Shown here piece after piece: positions 1 to 8,100 of a stretch of DNA of 25,139 bases (positions are counted from its first letter, which is position 1; each line of letters begins with the position of its first letter). Source of the stretch: a virus; the IMG/VR virus record IMGVR_UViG_3300020442_002863, positions 1 to 25,139 of that record, one strand, 5' to 3'. The position numbers and the translations under genes were made by a program. The notes under the pieces were generated by a model that was not told where the DNA came from, did no database searches, and saw nothing but the letters and a program-made list of their open reading frames with translations.

Positions 1-3
1 CAT
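1..3 (-). other. Start codon of the next gene downstream of the fibre gene (partial, rest outside window)
   Basis: The complement of bases 3-1 reads ATG, one base after the TAA stop of the fibre gene. A full GGAGGT Shine-Dalgarno sequence sits 10 nt upstream, at complement 19-14. In this cluster every gene is followed almost immediately by the next start codon, so this is very likely the start of another minus-strand late gene, plausibly another fibre or tail accessory protein. Only the start codon is inside the window, so nothing can be said about the product. Confidence 0.55.
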
Positions 4-4
4 A

Positions 5-1645
5 TTAGAAGGTACCTCCGTCCAGAGTCGATGTCCAATGTGGTTTGTTTATATAGACATTGGTGGCAGCACCAGGTACAGATGAAAGGTTTGCAATTGC
101 ACCACTCTGACCTTCTCTTCTTAAATTATTAGTTGTATTAAATGTTCCTTCTACACCAATTAAATTAACAGAGTTTCCACCTGTTACTGCTGTTTCAACA
201 ACACCAAAGGCACCAGTGGTATCTTGTTTAACAATATCACCTACCGCCACTGTTATTCCTGCACTTAAAGAACTTAAAGTAACTTTTGTGATTGCAGTTA
301 ATACCTGTTTTGAAGTAATAACGGGTGTTTGTGGATTATTTGTAGATCGCTGTAGACCTTCACTATCAAACCATACAACACCACCTGAATTAAAGTTACC
401 TGACTGATAGTAGATACCTTTGATATCTAAGAAACCTTTCGCACCAGTAACAACACTAGCAGAGATGGTTGCATCAGGAACATAAGTCCATCTACGACTA
501 TCATCACCGTGTGTGCCATGATTTCCTGTTCCAGCAGTGCTAGATGCAATTGAACTATCATCCAACCCAAAGAAACCATCAGTTGAGTTTGCAGTTCCAA
601 TACCAGTATTATATGTAAATCCAAGTCCACGGTCAGTATTAGTGTCTGTTGCGTGTACGACTGTTATCTCAGTCTGTGTGCTGATACCTGCAACTGCTGT
701 TCCTTGAAATGTAAGTGTCTTAGTTCCAGTATTAATCGCTGTAACTGTTGTTATACCACTTGCAGAGAAACTTGAGTGCAAAAGAGTATCATTGACTGCG
801 ATACCTGTAACTTGGTCAACCACAACTGCTGAAGCACCTGATGACATCGCTGTCATTACAGTTCTTGTGCTGGTAGTATCACCAACCATCATAATTGGAT
901 CATTAACAGTTGTCTGTGTTGAGTTAACGGTGGTTGTTGTACCATCAACTTGTAAGTTACCTTTAATGATAACGTCACCTTCATTACTCAAACCATCTGG
1001 ATATGGGTCAATAAATATCTTATTACCCTGACCAGCAAGAGATGCGATTATATTATCTTCTATTCGGATATTACCAAGAGAACTATTACCACCAACAATT
1101 AGTTGACTATCAACAGTTACTTTACTAGTGCCAAATCTTACATTTGCTCCAGCAAATCTTAATTCATCTGTCCCGTTCTCATCATATTCTATAGTTGCAT
1201 CAGGTGCTGCTGTTCCGTCTGCACCACCACCAAATCCAATTTTGGTGTCATCGGGAATCATTACATCACCAGCACCATTAGGATTAAAAATTATATCACC
1301 GTCAGTGTTAGTTGAAGATAATGTATTAGCATCTAAAGTTAAGTTATCTACATTCCAAACATCTATTTTTCTACTACTATCAAGTATCGCTACAATACCG
1401 CCATCACTGTTTCTAGAGTTTGTTACACCATTTAAAGCACCAGGTGTGTGCTCCATCATAGATGTGTAGTAATGACCAGCAACTGGATGAACGTTTGTAC
1501 CATCATCCCCTAAAAATACTCTGTCTTTATATTGGTTTGTTCCACCATATTGACCTATGCCAGTCACATATGCCATTTCACCCCAATTCAAACTCGCTGG
1601 TTTTGCGGTGCCAGATGATCGTTTGATTCTAATAATACTAGCCAT
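5..1645 (-). CDS. Tail fibre-like / virion structural protein, 546 aa
   Basis: This is probably a trimeric, beta-rich fibre or fibre-adaptor protein on the outside of the tail or baseplate. The N-terminus (IIRIKRSSGTAKPASLNWGE, residues 4-23) matches the N-terminal pattern of phage fibre and major-tropism-determinant-like proteins, in which a Lys-Arg-Ser-Ser start is followed by a Gly-Glu turn. Further motifs recur in marine myovirus fibres as I know them: DGDIIFNPNGAGDV at 115-128, LQVDGTTTTVNSTQTTVNDP at 231-250, DRGLGF at 338-343, GFFGLDDSS at 357-365 and a VPDATI stretch near 389-394. Residues of about 258-333 look like an inserted valine- and threonine-rich module. No cysteine, signal peptide or membrane segment is seen. 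The ATG directly abuts the TAA of the 76-aa gene and is preceded at 9 nt by GGGGGA. The protein ends in Asp-Gly-Gly-Thr-Phe. Receptor specificity cannot be inferred. Confidence 0.8.
   Translation of the reverse strand: MASIIRIKRSSGTAKPASLNWGEMAYVTGIGQYGGTNQYKDRVFLGDDGTNVHPVAGHYYTSMMEHTPGALNGVTNSRNSDGGIVAILDSSRKIDVWNVDNLTLDANTLSSTNTDGDIIFNPNGAGDVMIPDDTKIGFGGGADGTAAPDATIEYDENGTDELRFAGANVRFGTSKVTVDSQLIVGGNSSLGNIRIEDNIIASLAGQGNKIFIDPYPDGLSNEGDVIIKGNLQVDGTTTTVNSTQTTVNDPIMMVGDTTSTRTVMTAMSSGASAVVVDQVTGIAVNDTLLHSSFSASGITTVTAINTGTKTLTFQGTAVAGISTQTEITVVHATDTNTDRGLGFTYNTGIGTANSTDGFFGLDDSSIASSTAGTGNHGTHGDDSRRWTYVPDATISASVVTGAKGFLDIKGIYYQSGNFNSGGVVWFDSEGLQRSTNNPQTPVITSKQVLTAITKVTLSSLSAGITVAVGDIVKQDTTGAFGVVETAVTGGNSVNLIGVEGTFNTTNNLRREGQSGAIANLSSVPGAATNVYINKPHWTSTLDGGTF
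14..19 (-). promoter_or_regulatory. Strong ribosome binding site GGAGGT inside the fibre gene's last codons
   Basis: On the minus strand the sequence GGAGGT ends 10 nt before the ATG at 3-1. It is formed by the Gly-Gly codons (GGA GGT) of the terminal Asp-Gly-Gly-Thr-Phe of the fibre protein. It is one of the two best Shine-Dalgarno matches at a gene start in the window and supports a real gene beginning at base 3. Confidence 0.6.
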
Positions 1646-1876
1646 TTAGAAATTTCCCCCGTTGATGTCTAAGTTCTGTGCTGCACCTGGAGTCAACTCC
1701 AATGTTGCGTCAAATTTTTTCGTCACACCATTAAAAACAAGAACCATACCATTTTGTAAAGTTCCTGGTATATTCACATCACTTAATTCCGTTAATGATA
1801 GAGTTTGAGCACCTGCCAGAGATGAAATCACCTTTGTGGCATTTTGTTGTCCAACTCTGACTTTGATATCTGCCAT
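1646..1876 (-). CDS. Small conserved fibre-associated protein, 76 aa
   Basis: This is a small, possibly fibre-associated protein of unknown exact function. It starts MADIKVRVGQQNATKVI and contains LSDVN followed by LQNGMVLVFNGVTKKFDATL (residues 41-60). That resembles the 'leading to D-V, G-x-V-L-V-(Y/F/W)-N, x-K-(F/W)' repeat seen in many phage tail fibre proteins, so it may be a single stand-alone copy of such a module. The C-terminus, Asp-Ile-Asn-Gly-Gly-Asn-Phe, parallels the Asp-Gly-Gly-Thr-Phe end of the next protein. The gene has its own candidate late promoter 29 nt upstream. Its TAA is immediately followed by the ATG of the fibre gene, which suggests translational coupling. No strong Shine-Dalgarno precedes its own ATG. 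An assembly cofactor or chaperone role for the adjacent fibre is possible but is only inference. Confidence 0.75.
   Translation of the reverse strand: MADIKVRVGQQNATKVISSLAGAQTLSLTELSDVNIPGTLQNGMVLVFNGVTKKFDATLELTPGAAQNLDINGGNF
1655..1660 (-). promoter_or_regulatory. Ribosome binding site GGGGGA for the fibre gene
   Basis: On the minus strand GGGGGA lies 9 nt before the fibre ATG at 1645. It can pair with the anti-Shine-Dalgarno sequence like GGAGG with one G-U wobble. It is made of the Gly-Gly codons (GGG GGA) in the last residues of the 76-aa protein, the same arrangement as at the fibre gene's own 3' end. Confidence 0.5.
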
Positions 1877-1904
1877 CTAAGTTAGCGTATTCAGATCTAA
1901 AAAG

Positions 1905-1912
1905 TATTTATA
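1905..1912 (-). promoter_or_regulatory. Candidate T4-type late promoter TATAAATA
   Basis: The 40-nt gap between the 67-aa and 76-aa genes (1877-1916) holds an exact TATAAATA on the minus strand, within AGTAAATATAAATACT. This is the T4 late promoter consensus, recognised in T4 by the gp55 sigma factor with gp33 and the sliding clamp; related NATAAATA boxes are used by T4-like cyanophages. The box begins 29 nt upstream of the 76-aa start codon, a suitable distance. It would drive the 76-aa protein, the fibre and the following genes. Confidence 0.65.
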
Positions 1913-1916
1913 TTTA

Positions 1917-2120
1917 CTAAGACGTTATCTTTGAAGCAAGGTCTTTCAACATAGATTTCAGAGTTTCTATCTCATTTTTCATTTCATCTAATTCTGCTTT
2001 TTTATCAGCATTGATTCTACGACTATTAATGTAATCATTATAAGCTGCATTATCTGTATTGATAATTGCATTAGAATTTTCATCACGAAATAAATTTTTG
2101 TGTCCTTCTACTGGTAACAT
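1917..2120 (-). CDS. Small coiled-coil virion-cluster protein, 67 aa, function unknown
   Basis: I do not know its function. The N-terminal part contains LPVEGHKNLFRDENSNAIIN (residues 2-21), a pattern I recognise from small proteins scattered through structural clusters of marine T4-like phages: a Gly, then Leu-x-Arg-Asp, then Ala-Ile-x-Asn. From about residue 38 to the end the sequence is charged, with regularly spaced Leu, Ile and Met (ELDEMKNEIETLKSMLKDLA), and should form an amphipathic helix or short coiled coil, perhaps for oligomerisation. The ATG shares its A with the TAA of the preceding 2526-aa gene (TAATG), so translation is probably coupled by termination and reinitiation; no good Shine-Dalgarno is seen. 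The stop is TAG, only 4 nt before the late promoter box of the next unit. Confidence 0.75.
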   Translation of the reverse strand: MLPVEGHKNLFRDENSNAIINTDNAAYNDYINSRRINADKKAELDEMKNEIETLKSMLKDLASKITS

Positions 2121-5100
2121 TATGCTAAAGCAAGTACTCTCATATCTCTTAGTCTAACTGGTGCACATTCATTTGTTGATATCATCACTATTTTAATAGT
2201 AAATCCAGTAAACTGCTCTAAATCATCTGCAGTAAATTGATATTCATTAAATTCATCAAAACCACTAGCTTTTACACGAGCATCTGGTCTACCATCATTG
2301 TTTGCTTCGTTAATTACTTGATCACCAAATCCATCTCCATCTGAATCAATTAAGTTTTTAAAACCAGGAAATGCTCTGTAGGTCAATGATACTTCAGAAG
2401 AATCAGCACTATACAATCTATAGAATACTCTAAAGTCTGCATCTGGTGGAACATTTGCACCAATGAGAACTTTTAATGAAGTCGCAGCTTGTTCCAAATC
2501 AACCCTTTCAGACACAAATACAGAACCGTGAGGATCATTTAGTATTTGATTTGTGCGAGAATCAGTTGCATAATTATCTAATCCAATAGGATTATTGATT
2601 TTGTTTCTTCCAAATATAAAGGTTGCATTTTTTAAATCTACAATTGGTGATAAATTTGGATCTCCACTTGCTAACTCTAAATCTAGATAGAATGATTTTT
2701 GTTTTGGTAGTGAAGTTAATTTATCTTCATTTACAGTTGATGTAATTAATCTTGGAGTTTCAAAAAACTTAGTTGTATTAAGTGATATTGGTTGAACTCC
2801 TTGATCTATGAATGACACTTCAGAACCACCTGCACTTGTTCCACTAATCGTTCTTACAAAAGCACTCATATCAGTCTTTGTGCCTGGAGTCATAAAGTTA
2901 ACTTGAGGTTGAAGAGAACTAAATTGATGATTCTGTGAGATTTTTGTATCGTTTCCACCGAATGCCTTTTCATCTCTAAAGCATAGTAATGAATTACCAG
3001 TTCTCTGATTCAAAGGATCTAAAGCGGTACGATTGACTTCAAGATAATAACTGTCAATATCTGAATTATCTTTGAGTGTTGCATTAGTTGGAATAGTATG
3101 AATTGTATTAATTCCCACTAAAGAAATTCCAGCAGCTTCATACGTCTGCACACTTGCACCTTCAGGATGAGGTAGTGCTACTGTGTTTAAAACTCCTCTA
3201 GTAAGTGTTAGTTCACCAACACCAAGGACATATGATACAATTTCCTCTTCAATTAATGCCTCTCCTCTATCAGTTGCAATTCCTGAAAAAGTTGCAAATG
3301 GAGTTGTATTTCCTAGAGAAACCACAGTTCCCTCTGCTGTCAAAGCGGAAGTTGTAGGGACTACAAGTGTATCTGGTCTGACATTTTCAATTTCAACTCT
3401 GTTATTTGCACCGTGATGAGCGTGATTGTATTGTGTTACCTCAAATACATTACCAGCAAATAAATCACCACTCTGAGAGGAATCACCATTTACAAACACG
3501 TTGGAAAGAACTGCTCTAGTATCATTATTAGCACCATATGTAACTATAGGTTGATTATCAGTAAACTTCTCTCCCTGAACATCAGTAAGATAAAGTGTAT
3601 CGAATGTGCTGTTAATACTATCAACAACAAACTTCAATCCAGCACCTCTAGTTACCTTGTTGCTGCTATTATCGACAGTTAAAACATCACCTACTTGATA
3701 ACCTGTACCTGCAGCATTTATTGCTACTGCAGTCACTACTTCGTTAGAGACTGTAACATTAACTGTACACCCACTTCCACTTCCAGTTAAAGATACTGTT
3801 GGAACAGCGGTAGTACTACTAAATGCATACCCTGCCCCACCCACAACAACTTCTTCTGTTGCAATAGGAGCACCTTGCCCCTCAATAATACCAGTTACAC
3901 TCTGATCTTCTGAATCACCAGCAGCACCAGTACTTACTTTTCTACCAAATGGTAATTCTGAAATTGTTCTTGAACCACTACCATCAATTGTTACTTTTAA
4001 TTTTCTAGGCAGTGAACGAATAGGATTATTAATTAGTAATTGTGTATTTTGATTTCCAGGTTCGATAGGTGTATTATACATTCTAGTAGAACCCTCGCTG
4101 ACAAATCTTGCTTTACGAAGTTTAAATGTTAAATCTTGATTTTGGCTCGCTGTCCAAATTGTACCATTTTGTGATTTATATAAACTACCACCAAGATACT
4201 GCTTAGATACTACAACACTTTGAACATCAGGTAATTGAGTTGTTTTAACTGATTTTTGACCCATTGTGGCACACCACATTGTATACTTATCAGTTGAAGC
4301 AGATAAAAATACTAATGCAAATTCTCCACCCTGTGGTAAATATACTGGAGATGGGAATCTGAATGTTGTTGGTACAGAAGCATCATCTGAAACATTAATA
4401 TAATCTGGACTTACAACTATTTCACAGAAATCTTGAACTAAGTCATGAGTTGGTACTCCTAAATCCATTGTTCTTAATTGAACAGTTAATTTAGCATTAG
4501 GATCTTTTGATGCAAAATAAACATCAAATGAAGTTAAAAATGCACCAGTTTCATTAACTGTGAATGACTGACATAAAGGATCTCTTCCACCTGATTTTCT
4601 TTCACCTCTTCCTCTTCCTCTTCCACCTCTTCCTTTTCTACCTCTTCTTGCTCTTGCCCTCCTTGCTCTTCTTCTCTTAACTCTTCCCCATCCACCTCTT
4701 CTTCTCATTCTATGGCCACGATTTCCTCTGTTTATATTAACTACTTCCTCAGTGGTAGTTGTTTCTGTAGAAACACTCACAGTTACTTCATTTTCTTTAA
4801 CTGGAGGACGAGGTGGATTTCTTACTTGAACTAAATTATCTCTTTGAGTCATAACAATTCCAGTTCCAAGGTAATTACCAGTAGAACTACTTAACATCGC
4901 TAAATCACCTGGTAATGGAATAGTTCCATCAGGTTGAGATGTAACTTTAAATGTTTTTGTTCCTGACGTAAATAAGGTTGGTGGTTTTGGTATCTTATTT
5001 GCATTTCTAAAGAAGAAAGCACCAATCAAATCTCCCCAGTTATCTGAAAATAAAGTTGTGTCAGTAACAGTTGCCACAGCACCACTTGATTTACCAGTTA

Positions 5101-8100
5101 ATTTTGCACCTTTAACAACATAACCAAAATATTTTTCATTATTAGCTAATCCAATTACATCAGTATTGAATAATCTTGAAGTAGCAGAGTAAGTTGCTGA
5201 TGGTGCTGGTCTAGTGCGATCAAATGGATCAATCACATATTTTTCAACAAGTACATTAGGAGTACCTAGTGATGATCTAACTTCTGGTCTATTTTCATCA
5301 CCATACTTATGATTTGGTTCTTGTGATCTTATAAGACCTATTTCTTTTCCATTTAATTCTATTTTAACGTCTTCAAATACAGAAAATGTACCTGAGTTCA
5401 TTTCTATTTCAATTAATTTAGGTACTATATCTGGTATACCACTATCTAAGAAATGATAATGTTTAGTGAGAGGTTTTAAACCACTGGCGTAGAAACCAAC
5501 ATTTCTTGATCTCATAAATGGATCTACAATACTTGATATCTTTGTACTCTCAACATAATCTTTTTCTTCTGAAGGTCCGACTAATGTGTTTGTAAAACTC
5601 CTCTCAATTCTGCGAGTTACTTGAGTTGAATTAGTTGTTTTTCTTCTCCTAGTAAGTCTACCACGATAATGATTGTACCATCCACCTCTAGTGCTTGTTG
5701 TCTTACCTCTGGTTTTTGTATCTGAAACTATATTTGAACTTTCGACCCACTTTGCACCTGTTGACTCTTTTCTTACATTATTTACGTATATGGTTCTTGT
5801 CCAATTATCAGATGGAGGATCTAGTATTACCAATCCATTATAAGCTACGACATTAAATGGGTTGACATTTTCCACATTTGATGCTTGTGGTTGCTCTAAC
5901 CAATCTACTTCTTCATAATCTAGTGTTATAAAGTCTCCAGTTTTCTTACAGTTTGAATCAAAAAGTTGTAGATTAGAATTCATATCTGCAGTTTTAACAT
6001 CAATTCCTTCATCTAATGCAAGTTCAGGATTCATTGACCAGAAATCAACTGCTGAAATTAATTCTTTATTTTCAACATCAACATCGCATTTTGAACCACC
6101 CTCTTCACTAAAATCAATAAATTCTCTATCTTTAAAATTGTTAACAACAAAACCAGTTTTAAATCTATTCAAACCATCTGCATCTTTTACTTCAAATGAT
6201 TTTGTGTCTAATTCTAATGCACTTAGTGAAGTTAATTTTTCTAAATTCTCAATTCTTTTTTCAAGTGCACCAATATCACGCATAGTGAATCTACGATTAT
6301 CTTTTAATCTTATCTCTGCGTCACTTATATCATACAAGTATGGTGGAAGAATGATTGTTGCTATTTCCATAGCATCACTGTTAATTGAAGGTTCAACAGG
6401 ATTCTCTTCAGATTCTCCTATGAATACTTCTAATCCCTCATCATAGTCCATTATTAACTTATCAATTCTACCAAGATAATGGTTTAGACCAATAAGTGCA
6501 CTTTCATTCGGAGTGACTACGAATGGATTTGTTGATTCAAAAGATCTCGCACCGAATGAAAATGGTGATACACCACCACCAGAGTATACAAATGGAGATA
6601 CTCTAGGTCTAAAATCAAGAATATCTGATGCGGCTATTCCTGATACGAAAGGAAGATCTCTCTTATACCTATCAGGTGGGTATGAATTGACAGTAAAGAA
6701 ATCTCCACTATTACCACTTTGTACTTGATATTGATCGAATATAATTAGAAGTTTTTTAGATGGAACAGCAGCGTGAGAGTTTCTTATAATTCTAGAGTAA
6801 TCACAATATTGTGCTTTATGTCCTTTATCTAATGTATAATTACTCGTTCTATCAACAAAGTTACCTACAGTCACCCCTTGTAAAACTGTTTCTACAGATG
6901 ACTCACTAAAATTAACTATTTCTCCAATAGTAAATCTATTATCATTCAAATATACAAAATCAACAGTATTTGCAGTTCGACTTACAATCTGCCCAATCGC
7001 ACGACTATCTCTTCCTTTTATCTTTTCACCTATTATGGTGCTTGCGTTTAATGCTAAACCACTTACGAATACTAGTTTATCTAAAACTGGAGTATTTGTG
7101 TCTTTAGATTCATATACAGCATGTATTTTTACAACATCAGGTACATTGAGTGATATCTCGTCATCTTCTACTCTTAAACCATAAGCTCTACTATGATTTA
7201 ACCCACTAAATGGTGTACTAACACCTCTAGTTCTAGTCACCTCAAGTGTTTGACTTCTTAGGTAATCTTTTGATTTACTTGTAATTCCAAGTTTTTTCAG
7301 AGTTACATTGACAGTTGCATTTTGATTATTTTTAGATAGACCACTGAAAGTAATGGTGTTTGCATTATTTGTAATGGAAACTTGATCTCCTCTTAACTTT
7401 TCTGTTGTGCCATCACTATAATGAATTGAATATCTTTCTGTATCATATGGTTCAAAGAAAACACTTGTAATTCCAACTGATGTTGTTATCCCAACTGAAG
7501 AGTTAAATGTTATCGTATTATTAGTTATGTTTGTAGGACCACCAGTTATTTGTCTTGAAATAGTTAAATCTGAGGTTCCAAAATCAACTAATGCAACATC
7601 TGATTTTGGTAGTTCAGCATATATTCCAGAGGTCTCAAGATTTAAAACTTTCGGAACTTTAATTCTAAATGTAGATGAAGTTGTTTTATTTGTCGCTACT
7701 GTGCCTCCAACATTAATTCCTGCAACAGATGTTGTTGACGCTAAAGTTAATGTTTTACCCTCAGTTGATATATTTGTAACCTTATTATAAACAGGAACTG
7801 ATGATGCTCCATCACTAAATGATATAATTGATCCCGTTTTTATACCAACTTTTCCTGCAAAGTTACGATTTGCAGCGGTTGCAGCAGTACCTACAACATT
7901 AATTGTGTCACTTACAGAAAAACCATTTAATACACGGTCATATAGCACTGTATCAGCACTAAAATCAGATAACAAACCTGAATCTATTCCATTCGCATCT
8001 TGAAACACCGATTTAACATCATCAACTGTGTAAGCTACTATTTCTTTTATAGATGGTTTTTCTTTTCCAGTTATTCTTTCATTGATTACTAATTGCTCTC

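Noticed and set aside
1877-1916. Rho-independent terminator between the 67-aa and 76-aa genes
   Set aside because: The A/T-rich near-palindrome around the TATAAATA box has no stable GC stem and no suitable T-run after a hairpin.
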